From: Palaemon carinicauda
Lineage: Eukaryota; Arthropoda; Malacostraca; Decapoda; Palaemonidae
Assembly (NCBI RefSeq): GCF_036898095.1
Contig: NC_090757.1
Location: forward strand, 63,853,081-63,917,080
Reading direction: 5' to 3'
Length of the DNA stretch: 64,000 nucleotides
Made by a program: the position numbers and the translations under genes
Notes under the pieces: model-generated
Told to the model about the DNA's origin: nothing
What the model saw: the letters and a program-made list of their open reading frames with translations, nothing else
Databases searched by the model: none
Part shown: positions 22,682-34,149 of the stretch, one piece after another
Layout of the letters: every line of letters starts with the position of its first letter
Numbering within the stretch: the first letter of the stretch is position 1

Positions 22682-25600
22682 CCCTGGAACGGTACGGTGG
22701 GTCGTCCGCGACCCCGAGCGGTCAAAAAAAAAAAAAGAGGTTTTTCTCCCGTGACTCACCCCCGTGACTGAATTTCTGGGTGATCGACCTGCAGTAGGTG
22801 TCTCGCCTACACGCTCTAGTAGTGTCCAGATGTGCATTGCTGTAGCTGTACTCCTTCCCCGATTTCTGAGACGCATCGGGGTCGAGCGCGACCGAGTTTA
22901 CCCTTCTAAGGTAATTTGCATAATTATCAAAGTTATTACGTATTATGAAATTGTCGTAGAATGGTGCAACTTGTATAGGTTATCAGTTGTGGAAAGTCTT
23001 GGTGGATTGTTTGGCTACCATGTGCATGATTTTTTTTTTTAGTTAAAATGTCGTTCATCACCACGAGGACCATTTTACCGCGAGTGCCCCTTTTTCATTT
23101 TTTTTTTCATTTTTTTGCCAAGTCATTTTTCCGTAAGATATTGCCAAATAGTGTCGTAAAACTTTTGCTGTTTTAGTGTTGGAAAGTGTGTCTAGATGAT
23201 CTGGCTACCCATGCGTGACTTTGTTTTTGTCAGATACGACGTAGTTATTGGTATATTGGGTATTTAACTGCAGTTGCCAATTTCTGTTTTTTTTCAATAT
23301 TTGTAAAAATTTACTACGTAGTAAGGAATTGCCGTATATTATTGATTTTTTTTTCATGTTTATGTGTTAGAAAGTGTGCCTTGATGGTTGGGCTAACACG
23401 TGCATGTCTTTTTTTTTATCTGAGATGCCGTATATTAGAATGTTGGGCCTTTTACCGCGAGTGCCCCTTTTTCATTTTTTTTCATTTTTATGCCAAGTAA
23501 TTTTTCCGTAAGATATTGCCAAATAGTGTCGTAAAACTTTTGCTTTTTTAGTGTTGGAAAGTGTGTCTAGATGATCTGGCTACCCATGCGTGACTTTGTT
23601 TTTGTCAGATACGACGTAGTTATTGGTATATTGGGTATTTAACTGCGGTTGCCAATTTGTTTTTTTTTTCAATATTTGTAAAAATTTACTACGTAGTAAG
23701 GAATTGCCGTATATTATTGATTTTTTTTTTCATGTTTATGTGTTAGAAAGTGTGCCTTGATGGTTGGGCTAACACGTGCATGTCTTTTTTTTTATCTGAG
23801 ATGCCGTATATTAGAATGTTGGGCATTTTTCCGCGAGTGCCCCTTTTTATTTGTTTTGCATTTTTTTGCTTAGTCATGTTACCGTAAGGAATTGGCAAGT
23901 AGTGTCGCAAAACTTATATTTTTATAGTGTTGGAAAGTGTTTCTAGATGATCTGGCTACCCATGCCTATTATTTTTTAGCCAGATATAGCGTATATATAG
24001 GTATGTGTTCGATTTTCCTGTGATTGCCATTTTTTCGTTTCTTCCCATTTCTTTCAAAATTACTACGTACTAAGGAACTATCACAGAGTAATGATTCATT
24101 TAGATGTTTATTTGTCGGAAAATGTGCCTTGATGGTTTGCCTAGCACATGGCTGAAATTTTTTTTTTCTGAAATGCGTATAATAAAATGTTGGCCATTTT
24201 TCCGCGAGTGCCCCTTTTTATTTGTTTTTCATTTTTTTACTTAGTCATGTTACCGTAAGGAATTGGCAAGAAGTGTCGCAAAACTTATATTTTTATAGTG
24301 TTGGAAAGTGTTTCTAGATGATCTGGCTACCCATGCCTATCTTTTTTTTTAGCCAGATATAGCGTATATATAGGTATGTGTTCGATTTTCCTGTGATTGC
24401 CATTTTTTCGTTTTTTCCCATTTCTTTCAAAATTACTACGTACTAAGGAACTATCACAGAGTAATGATTCATTTAGATGTTTATTTGTCGGAAAATGTGC
24501 CTTGATGGTTTGCCTAGCACGTGGCTGAAATTTTTTCTTTCTGAAATGCCGTATATTAGAATGGCCATTTTTCCGCGAGTGCCCCTTTTTATTTGTTTTG
24601 CATTTTTTTGCTTAGTCATGTTACCGTAAGGAATTGGCAAGTAGTGTAGCAAAACTTATAATTTTATAGTGTTGGAAAGTGTTTCTAGATGATCTGGCTA
24701 CCCATGCCTATCTTTTTTTTTAGCCAGATATGGCGTATATATAGGTATGTGTTCGATTTTCCTGTGATTGCCATTTTTTCGTTTTTTCCCATTTCTTTCA
24801 AAATTACTACATACTAAGGAACTATCACAGAGTAATGATTCATTTAGATGTTTATTTGTCGGAAAATGTGCCTTGATGGTTTGCCTAGCACGTGGCTGAA
24901 TTTTTTGTTTTTCTGAAATGCCGTATATTAGAATGTTAGCCATTTTTCCGCGAGTGCCCCTTTTTTTTTTTTCCATTTTTTTGCTTAGTCCTGTTACCGT
25001 AAGGAATTGGCAAGTAGTGTCGCAAAACTTATATTTTTATAGTGTTGGAAAGTGTTTCTAGATGATCTGGCTACCCATGCCTATCTTTTTTTAGCCAGAT
25101 ATGGCGTATATATAGGTATGTGTTCGATTTTCCGGTGATTGCCATTTTTTCGTTTTTTCTCATTTCTTTCAAAATTACTACGTACTAAGGAACTATCACA
25201 GAGTAATGATTCATTTAGATGTTTATTTGTCGGAAAATGTGCCTTGATGGTTTGCCTAGTACGTGGCTGAATTTTTTTTTTCTGAAATGCCGTATATTAG
25301 AATGTTGGCCATTTTTCCGCGAGTGCCCCTTTTTATTTGTTTTGCATTTTTTTGCTTAGTCATGTTACCGTAAAGAATTGGCAAGTAGTGTCGCAAAACT
25401 TGTATTTTTATAGTGTTGGAAAGTGTTTCTAGATGATCTGGCTACCCATGCCTATCTTTATTTTTAGCCAGATATGGCAAATATATAGGTATGTGTTCGA
25501 TTTTCCTGCTTTTGCCACTTTTTCGTTTTTTCCCATTTCTTTCAAAATTACTACGTACTAAGGAACTATCACAGAGTAATGATTCCTCTAGATGTTTATT

Positions 25601-26618
25601 TGTCGGAAAATTTTGTTTACTTCTTTTTTGATTGAATATCATCAAATTTTTTTTAGCTAAAATATTATATTGTTTTACATTTTTTTTTTTTCGATTTTAT
25701 TTCCCTTCAAAAAAATTTTTTTGGGTCAGAATTTTAATTTTATAGTCGTAAAATAATCGACAATTATCCAGCAACCCACCATACAATTTTTATGCATATC
25801 CAAGAATAATTAGATTAGTAAATAACACCTTGAAATTGACATAGCCTTCCTACATTTCAAGTGGCAGATTAGGGAGTCTGAGTCAGTGTGGTTGGCGGCC
25901 ATTTTGTGGACATATCCGAAGCGTAAGTTGCCCTATCTATATATATTCTTGTTCCCTATAGAATTTGTGATATTTTGGTATATTTTTACCTGCATAAATA
26001 TCATATTATATATTAAATGTATGTATTTTTTTACGAAATTTCTAAGTACTCAAAAAATTACCTTTAGATATGGCCCCTGATATAAATGTAATTTACAAAA
26101 TAATGAAGATTTTTTTACATATTTCTATTTTAGGATAACATATGTTTATTCCCTAAAAAAAATTACCCACGTCCTATTTCATTTGGGTACCCAAAAAAAT
26201 TCATGAAATTTGGACAAATTTTTTTGGCCAAAAAAAGTTACCCTTTTTTTCTCATTTCAGATCTTCACCTCCATGGGTCTGACTTCATCCAAAATACATC
26301 AAGATGTGTCCTAAACATTCAAGAATCAATTCCTAAAAGGATTTGTGTATATATGTATAAACTTTTTTTTTATGAATTTTTATGTAAGGTCTTTTTTTTC
26401 TACTTAATTTTTTAAAATATTTATAATAAATAGTTTTTCTGCAGATGAGTAGTATTTATCTTTACAGTTGTTTTAAGCATTCATTGAAGTTTTTTTTGGC
26501 AAAAGAAAAAAGGAGGTTACTGCAAAAACTGATTTTTCAAGAATTTTTTTTGGCGTCGGGGTCGCGCGCGTCCGAGTATACCCTTAAAGGGGTGTCCGAG
26601 GAGCGTACCTATCCAGGG
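22682..26618. mobile_element. TTAA-flanked piggyBac-like element carrying satellite DNA
   Basis: Both sides have TTAA (22678-22681 and 26619-26622), with inverted ends CCCTGGAACGGTACG and CCCTGGATAGGTACG. TTAA targets and CCC-starting ends are typical of the piggyBac superfamily. The GC-rich motif GTCGGGGTCGCGCGCG... is present inside the right end (about 26555-26590), as a direct copy at about 22875-22910 and inverted in the left end. No transposase is seen; most of the interior is a tandem array. The flanks join cleanly into one internal repeat of the host element when it is removed. Confidence 0.75.
22910..25620. repeat. 372-bp satellite array with dimeric units
   Basis: The motif CGAGTGCCCC recurs at 23081, 23458, 23834, 24205, 24576, 24951 and 25320, a period of 369-377 bases. 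Each unit has two diverged halves of about 186 bases: one has TGTTGGAAAGTGTNTCTAGA, the other TGTTAGAAAGTGTGCCTTGA or TGTCGGAAAATGTGCC. It is therefore a two-monomer higher-order repeat of about seven copies. The first unit is the most diverged. Open frames in it are chance. Confidence 0.93.
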
Positions 26619-27219
26619 TTAATATTTCGATAATGGAAATACTAACATAATCGTTAGCCTATTGGAAGGAAATCACTGTATTGCCCGGAAGCTTTCCGCC
26701 GGTGATGTGACGTCACCAGACATAATATGAACTCGACAGATATTAAAACTTTTCTTAATGTATTTTTAACTGAAAATAAATACTGAATATTAACAATAAA
26801 AGTAAATAATAATTTACCAAGATAAATCAGTTCATATGTATACAAGAAAATAGATTATTTTCAAGGAAATATTCGTCCTATTTCTGATAAACTTGTGACG
26901 TCATCACCCTGAAAAAATGGTCGTAAAGTCGAATAGTCGTATGTCGCATAGGTCGTAAGTCGAGCAATACCTGTACTTTAAATTTTGCTAAATTAAGTAA
27001 CATATTTTGTGTGCTTTTAACGGTATTCCAGTGATATTATGACTTCAATACTTGTGGCAGACAGACGGAGAGTCAAACAAAATGACTCAAAACTGGATTT
27101 TTATTTTTCCATGTATTATTTTTGACAACCGACGTATATTCGTAACTGACTTAACTCGAAACGACATAAGTCGAGGTATACCAGTATAACATTCGTTATT
27201 TCTCGGATCTTATTTCCAA

Positions 27220-27420
27220 CTACTCTACCACCAATGCAGTTGCCAATAATTGGAAATCAAAAGTATTAATGCTGGGTAAACATTCATCACAAAAAATGGA
27301 ATACCTTCTTAGTAGCAACTTAGCTGCAGAATTTTTTGCCAGAAAATCTGCTTTCTCATTTCCAGACACACCTACTAATGCCAGAACCCAGCAAAATTGA
27401 ACTGTTATACCTAAGTTCAA
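27220..27420 (-). pseudogene. LINE RNase H
   Basis: FCWVLALVGVSGNEKADFLA corresponds to the WIPSHVGIxGNExAD block at the end of RNase H in I/Jockey-type LINEs. The sequence continues toward the C-terminal tail now at 17790-18078. Confidence 0.85.
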
Positions 27421-28139
27421 TGATAAAAAGTCATTCTAAAATCTTTAAAACTAAAGGGTTACTGAAATTAAAAACTTCTAAAGCTTGAAGGATACCCCTT
27501 GCATCACTAAACATGGTAAAATTACCTGCCTCCTCAAATGCTATTTTATCAATTGCAGTTAGTAAACCATACAGTTGGGCAGTAAAAATGGAAGCTATTA
27601 GAGCAAGTGCACCTCTACAACTAAAAGTGTTACTATTAACACCAAATCCAATACCAGCATAGGATTTGGTGCCATCAGTACAGTATATATAAAAGATGAT
27701 CCCCTATGTTCTGTAACATGTTCCATAAAAAGAGACCTGGCTTTGAAGTCAGTCAGTCATTCTTTTTAAGTCCAATAAAATATTTACAAAAAGATACCTC
27801 TGGTAATTTCCATGGAGGCATTGATGATACCTTAAATGGAAGCACCTTACTTCTAATTATATCGACACTGTATATTAATTGTTTTACCCAAAAACCATAA
27901 GGTTACGGAGATTTTGGGTGTAATTCAAAGTATAATGTGTGCTTTACAAGGCTTGCAGTCTGACAGACTAAAGAATTAGGAAGTCTTTGCAACTTTAACC
28001 GATACCGAACAATAGAAGCCTTCCGGTAAAGGTCTAAAGGTAATTCTTCAACGTCAACGCTCCCGTAGACAATCTAATACCAGCATGATGTAATGAATCT
28101 ATTATCTATAATTGGCTTGGGGTGACTTAGGAGTCTATT

Positions 28140-29752
28140 TCACACACAACTAATTTTTGTAAAAACTAGGGCCTTGTATAATTTCAAAATAGTATTGCAG
28201 ACTGTCTCCCATGATGTATGGGGCAATACTTTTAAAAGAATCAGAGCCTCAAAACATTTACCTATTAATGCCTTCAAGTGAGGAACCCATGTAAGCCTAC
28301 AATCAAATATCAATCCTAAAAACTTAGCTCCACTTACACATGGCATCCGTTGACCTTTAATGTACATATCAGGGTCTGAATGTATTCCCAGAATACAACA
28401 TAAATGGACTACAGCAGTATTGCTTATCAAAAACTTGAACCCATTCATATCAGCCAACTGAATAATTATGTCAATTGAGAGTTGTAGTTTTCTCTATAAC
28501 CATTGCCATTCTAGCTCCAGTCAATGATATGGAGAGATCATCAACAAATAGTGTTTAGAGAATATCTGGAGGAGTGACAGAGGATAACACATTAATGGCT
28601 CATGCAAATAGGGTTACATTTAGGACACTACCCTGGGGAACTCCTTCTTCCTGACTATTCCTCTCTGGAAGAACTTCCCAAACTCTCACTTGAAAAAATC
28701 CATGTGAAATAAATGACTGAATGAACAATGGTAGCTCTCTCCGTAATCCCAAATTATGAGTGGTTTTAAGTATACCATATTTCCATGCATCATCATATGC
28801 CTTTTCAAGTAGTACATACACATACATATACCAAGCACAACATGGTGCTGTTTCAAAGCAAAGGCTTCAACAAATAGACTCAAGTCATATCAACACATCA
28901 GTCGTTGAGTATATTTTTCTAAAGCCACACTGGATAGGTGATAAAATACCCTTCTTTTCCAGGTACCACATCAGTCTTGCATTGACCATCTTCTCCATGA
29001 TCTTACATAGGCAAGATTACAATCCAATTGGTCAATAGTTTGATGCTAAAAACTTATCCTTACCATGTTTTAAAAAGGCTAAAATAATGGCTAGTTCCCA
29101 GACACTTGGATAACTATAATAATTCCCTTTTCTGTTAATAATGCATAAAATAAATAACTTTGTATCAACAGGTACATGTTTAAACATTTCATATAATATT
29201 CCATTGGGTCCAGGGGCTGTGTCATTGTGTAAAAAGAGAATTGTATGACTTTTCCCTTCCTGTTGCAAAATTAAAAAAAAAAAAAAGAGAATTGTATGAC
29301 TCTTCCCTTCCTGTTGCAAAATTAAAAAAAAAAAGAGAATTGTATGACTCTTCCCTTCCTGTTTGCAAAATTAAAAAAAAAAGAGAATTGTATGACTCTT
29401 CCCTTCCTGTTGCAAAATTTAAAATTTTCTTTTCTTCAATGCTCCTAAACTGGTGACCAGGCGCTGCATCAAATTTGCATGATACATTTGAGAAATGATC
29501 AGCCAGAGCATTACTAACCTCAGTTGCTCCAGTCACATACTGATTCTTCCCCTTCAACACTGGTGGTGGGATGGGGGTGAATTTGCCTGCTATCTTTTTT
29601 ACTTTCCTCCACACAGAAGATGGCAGTGTTCTACTATTAATGGAGGAAACAAAAGGTAGCCAAGACTGGCGCCTAGCTCCTTTCATGGCACGACGGAACT
29701 GTGCTCTACTTTTCTTGTATAGTATATAGTTAAATTCTCCTCGTCTGCGCAA
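28140..29752 (-). pseudogene. LINE reverse transcriptase
   Basis: Fragments in several frames. 29222-29752 is the pre-RT linker. 29032-29319 has APGPNGILYEMFKH (an APGxDGI-type block). 28600-28827 has LEKAYDDAWKYGIL and EGVPQGSVLNV, the conserved domains before the catalytic YxDD. 28140-28457 is the thumb-side part with AKFLGLIFDCRLTWVPH. A four-copy repeat at 29232-29420 interrupts the frame. Confidence 0.88.
29232..29420. repeat. Four-copy 50-bp tandem repeat inside the LINE
   Basis: AGAGAATTGTATGACTCTTC with a following CCTGTTGCAAAATTAAAA tract repeats four times; the A-run length varies. It lies in the RT-upstream coding sequence and so arose after, or contributed to, inactivation. Confidence 0.92.
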
Positions 29753-29989
29753 TCATGTTAAAAGACTTTCTTGTGGCTCTGTGCAGGGCAATTAGTTCTG
29801 AAGACCACCAGGGGACTGGTCATCGTTTGAATAACCCTGTTTTGGGAATCAAATTACCTCCTCCTATATGAAGGGTTCCATTCAGTAAGTTTATAGCATC
29901 ATCAATATTTTCAAACTGTTCTGCATTCCCTTCAATTTCGCTTAGCTCACGAAATCTATTCATGTCTGCTTTGTCAAGATTCCATCATA

Positions 29990-30640
29990 GCCATCACTGT
30001 AAAAGTGGACCATTGTTGGTGTTTATAAAGACTGGTGCATGATCACTAGTATGCCAATCATCAAATGTCCTCCAATCAAAGACGAAAAGGCAATTACATC
30101 TTGTGATTGATAGATCAATGCATGACAAGGGACCTGTCAGGATATGAAAGTGTGTGGGCTCTCCTGTATTAAGGAGACCGACATCCTCATTTTCCACAAT
30201 TGATAATATAATATTGCCCCTTGTGTTTGCTAAGACATCACCCCATAAAGGATGTCTACCATTCATATCTCCCAATGAGAGAAAAGGTTAAGGGAGTTGC
30301 TTAATCCCCCCTATTAAATTATCATACAAAATGTTATCATTTGTAGGTAAGTACAAAGATAATAATGTACATTTTCTCCCTGTATCAATCTGTACAACCA
30401 CTGGCTGTAGGGGTGTACGAATAGATAAAGGTATTTGGAGAACTTCTCGACAAATGTACGAGACTTCCGCCATGGCTCCCTGCTTGTTGATTATATGGTG
30501 TTCTATAACTAACATACTCTTGAGGACAAGGAGTGTTAACATCAAGCTTGCTTTTCTGTAACATACAATTATGGGTGAATGCTCATGAATTAGGAGCTTA
30601 AGTTCTTCATATTTGGCCCTTAAACCCTGACAATTCCATT
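29990..30640 (-). pseudogene. LINE APE-type endonuclease
   Basis: WNCQGLRAKYEELKLLI (start of the domain), then a frameshift, LSLYLPTND, GDMNGRHPLWGD (catalytic D and N) and SDHAPVFI (catalytic DH). These are the ordered motifs of the AP-endonuclease that nicks target DNA in non-LTR retrotransposition. Confidence 0.9.
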
Positions 30641-31427
30641 ACAAAATGAAGGAGAAAACTATGGATTACTTCTGGACGACATCTTGGATGAGGTCTTCCT
30701 ATTGACAGTTTTCAATCTAACATTGTTTACTGTAGATTTCTTTAGGGATGGTCTTGATATATTGGGTTTTACGTTTGTCTTTTCCTTTGTGTCCTTTTGA
30801 TCTATTTATCGAGGCGGATGGTGGACCTCAAACTTAAATTTTTGATCTATTCAAGTTATCTTCCAGTTCATCAGAAACATCAACTGACAGAATATCAAAT
30901 TTCTTTGATGTCATAACTTTAATGTCCCTAATGGAGGGGGGGGGGGGTGCGAGAGATGGAAGTCTCTCTCTTTTACGATTAATAGATGGTGAGGTTCTAG
31001 GTTTATGCACCTTTCTCACTACAGGTGTATCAGGTAAGTTGGTTTTAAGTGGAACCTCCATCAAATCAGGCAAGAACATGGCCTGAGAGAGGTTTGTACT
31101 ATTTTTTGTATTGGGGGACGAAGGTTGTACAGAGACGGGCAATGCTCCAGTGTTACTACACTGTGGAAAAGCCTCAGAAAGTAAAATGTTTACCTCATCA
31201 TTCAGCTTTTTATCAGATGGTATATATATATATATTTTTTTTTTTAAACTATTGGCAGTACTATGTGGGTTTGATTTTAATGCCTTAGCCTAGCTATTTG
31301 ATTTATTCAATAGTCTTTTGGCATGTTCCACACTTATATGTTCTAAATTGGATCTGTTGGGGGCAGCTTCTTCTAACTTGTACAGCTTGCAGCTCCTGTC
31401 AGTGGATTTATGATTAAGAGTTGCAAT

Positions 31428-31620
31428 TTAAACACCTGGCCTCAAGTGCACATTCTCCATAGTAAAATTTAGAAGATATACCACACATTTTTTCATTTTT
31501 GTAAATTTAGACGGGTGTCCAAATTTAAAACAATTAAAACATTGCAGTGGCTTCTGCTTGAATGGTTGTACTTTAATCATTTCATTTTGAATAATAATAT
31601 AGAAAGGTATTATCAGCATC
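31428..31620 (-). pseudogene. LINE ORF1 zinc-knuckle region
   Basis: CFNCFKFGHPSKF matches the start of a CCHC knuckle in gag-like ORF1 proteins, which bind LINE RNA. A second, better-preserved copy of this family is at 63065-63660. Confidence 0.75.
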
Positions 31621-32228
31621 CAGTAAAGTAAGGATAATCAATGATGTACTTTGGACTTTCCATACATTTAAGTGGATACATGGCCAGTATATCCTTTGTA
31701 AATTCATATAGATCTTAGTTAAAAACTACTCCCCTGGGGTTTTACATCTAACATATCATCATCATTACTTGTTTTTAGGTTGGACAGTATTACAGATTGT
31801 GTGCTTGATTTGGCATGGATAAGGTAAATATTTTTTCCAAAACGAGATATATCTCCCAGTGCTATAGTTCCTACTTTATTTCTAAATTAATTTGCATATT
31901 TTGAAATAATTACTTGTAGGCCCCTTAGATTAAGCTAGAAACCACATTGGAGGTTTTGATTTTCTCAGGAAAAGTATAACTAGATCAGCATCTCTTTTCA
32001 GCGTCTTTTTCCAACCAGTCGGCAGGCCTATATACATCCAAATCCTTTGGTGCCTTATAACAGAGAGCAGCCATGACATTCAAGTTATTAATTTTCATAC
32101 TATTCATGCTACTTAGGCTTTAAATGCTTCGTCATGACTGCTGTGAGATATCTATAAATCCCATTTTCCATCTTTGTTTCATTCTTATTTCTTTTATACA
32201 TCCATAGCATTGAAATACTTTATATAGA

Positions 32229-33430
32229 TCAGTGGTTCTCAAACTTTTCCAGTTAACAGAACCCTTCTGCATTTGCTGGTACTCGGTGGAACCCCTACAA
32301 TTCCTTCACCCAATATATGTGGAAATGTCGCATATAGATGTTGAGCCTTCCCCAATATACACACACGCGCGCATGTGCGCCACTAAATAAAAGGGCAAAG
32401 TTTATTACTCAATATCAAAATTCTTACCTTTTTTAATGTGATGGTTAAACTTGTTCTGGCTACAGAGAGCATCAAAGTCTGGAACTATGTTTGTTAACTG
32501 CAGAAGCATAACAGATGCTCCATCGAACTTACTTCGGCATTTGTTTTTGGTTGCAATATAAATAAAGAAAGCTGCTTCACACATGTATGTTGTTGCAAAG
32601 GGCTTATGATGTTTCAATACTCATTTAGATAATTCTGAATACTCATGCAAGAAGTTTATCCAGAAAGGAAGGAGAGTCCTTGTTGTATTTAGTTTTAAAA
32701 GTTAGGCCAGTTAAAATGTCAATAAACTGTTCTTTTTCAGTCACTGACAGATTCTACTTCATCACATAACCCTCATCCATGAATGGGTTGTGTAGTCATG
32801 TCAGAGAGTCTGATTGTTTTGGAAAGTACTCTCTTAAATTATCTTTCAATTGTTGTAGGTGCAAAGTCATGCAGTCTCTTGTACTACCATCCAACTCTTA
32901 AGGAATTTTCATTCAGGAATGTATGGCAATCTGGTTTTCGTTATACAGCCAGCTCAGAACTCAATCTCAAGAAAAAAGGATTCAATTTTGTATTGAACAT
33001 ACAAAATATTGAGAGTAGAACCTTGTAATAAGTTAAGCTCATTTAATTTAAAAAATGGATCTGCAAGATAAGCCATCTTGTATACCCAGACTTCATCAGG
33101 AAGTGGCTTAACAGAGAAGACTTGTGCTCCCTCAGAAATACTTTTATCTCATTCCTCAAGTCATACACACATGAAAAATTTTTACCCCGAGATAGCTGAC
33201 CCACTTCTGTATGTAACAACAGGGTTTTGTGAAAGGATCCCATCTCCTGACACAATGAGGCAAACATTCGAGAATGAAGAGGCTTGTCCTTGAGGAAATT
33301 AACTACCTTTATTACTTCCCTAGGTGTCTCTTTTACATCCCTTGGTATCTTTTTCACAGCTAATGCTTCTCTACAAAGGAAACAGTGTCTAGGCTTCACA
33401 GCAGGTGCAACATATACCAACATGGTATGA
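32229..33430 (-). mobile_element. hAT transposon remnant (ZBED5/SCAND3-like transposase)
   Basis: The left end at 32229 is CAGTGGTTCTCAAACTTTT, a typical hAT terminal repeat. On minus, 33430-33060 reads RHCFLCREALAVKK, FASLCQEMGS and LLLHTEVGQLSRGKNF; 32617-32405 reads PFATTYMCEAAFFIYIATKN, the hAT dimerisation domain. The segment between is frameshifted. The 5' half is missing; it abuts element E at about 33424-33430. Inactive. Confidence 0.85.
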
Positions 33431-33439
33431 ACTTCGGCC

Positions 33440-33630
33440 CGATGGGTCAACTCCTTCGCAGATACCTTAACGTAGGAGCTTGTTGGGACTGGATCCTGAG
33501 CCAGTGGAGGGAGAGATAGAATGAACAGGATGCGATACCCTGAACAAATCCCCTCGACCATCCAGGATTTGGCCCCAGAGCTCCAGCCACCTTTGCCAGT
33601 GTCTTTGTAGGCATTGTCCCACAAGTGGAC
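33440..33630 (-). pseudogene. DIRS-type reverse transcriptase, N-terminal edge (element E)
   Basis: GAKSWMVEGICSGYRILFIL followed by PVPTSSYVKVSAKELTHRAEVH resembles the segment just before the RT fingers in decapod DIRS elements (W-V-VLRxGYRIPF). It ends at the hAT junction near 33430. Confidence 0.6.
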
Positions 33631-34149
33631 AGGTGGGAGGATTGCCCGTCCTAGCAGGAGCAGCCTCAGCTGACTACCCTATTTCCCTTCCCTCCACACA
33701 AGGACTTTCACCCTTTGACACCTTCTGCTTTGTAGTGTAAACCTACGCGTTGGCGGTTTGGGTGGAGGTTGTTTCTTATGTGGTGGAGCTTGGTAGGGCC
33801 TCGATGTAAGGGCCCTCTGGAGGAGGAACTCTTGATTAAACTTCCTCTACCTCTCTACCATCCGCTTGACATCTTCGGGATCATTCTGGGAACTAACCTT
33901 GAAAAAGGAGTTTCTCAGCCTAGACCCTCCCAACTTGCAGGAGTTATCGATGGAACTTCTCTATTTTCAAGTCCCAAAGCTTGAGGATGGTTTTCGCTCA
34001 CAGGTTGACCACCTGGTGGGAGAGGAACTCGATAGTCCTAGTACCTGACAATAAAAAGGTCTCCATCAACCTCCTAGTGAGGCCCCGTGATCAGTCCCCA
34101 GTCCTGATCAAGTGGCTCCTATCTAGAGATAAAGCCACGAGGTCGCCTG

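Larger units (their letters stand above)
21161..26973. mobile_element. Inner Tigger-like non-autonomous element
   Basis: Left end CAGGTAGTTGCCAACTTACG, right end (inverted) CAGGTATTGCTCGACTTACG, flanked by TA (21159-21160 and 26974-26975). It contains related internal repeats with a GGAAATCA...TTCCGCC...GACGTCA core at about 22120-22200, 22262-22385 and, split by the next insertion, 22635-22680 plus 26622-26730. No transposase is visible. Confidence 0.8.
18081..27184. mobile_element. Outer Tigger-like (Tc1-mariner/pogo) non-autonomous element
   Basis: Left end CAGGTATACCTCACCTTACG and right end, inverted, CTGGTATACCTCGACTTATG. It is flanked by TA on both sides (18079-18080 and 27185-27186), as for pogo/Tigger elements. 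The insertion split a LINE; removing it restores the LINE frame, which proves the boundaries. No transposase frame is visible, so it was probably mobilised in trans. It now holds several later insertions, including 19572-21069 and 21161-26973. Confidence 0.85.
27187..32110 (-). mobile_element. I/Jockey-type LINE with RNase H, degraded, near full length
   Basis: On minus, in order: ORF1 start near 32105 (SMKINNLNVMAALCYK and LDVYRPADWLEK), a zinc-knuckle region (about 31540), an APE-type endonuclease (about 30640-29990), a reverse transcriptase (about 29320-28140) and an RNase H (about 27420-27220). Its last part lies at 17790-18078, cut off by the Tigger-like insertion. Many stops and frameshifts make it inactive. 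It sits in a FAM98 intron in the sense orientation. Confidence 0.9.
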
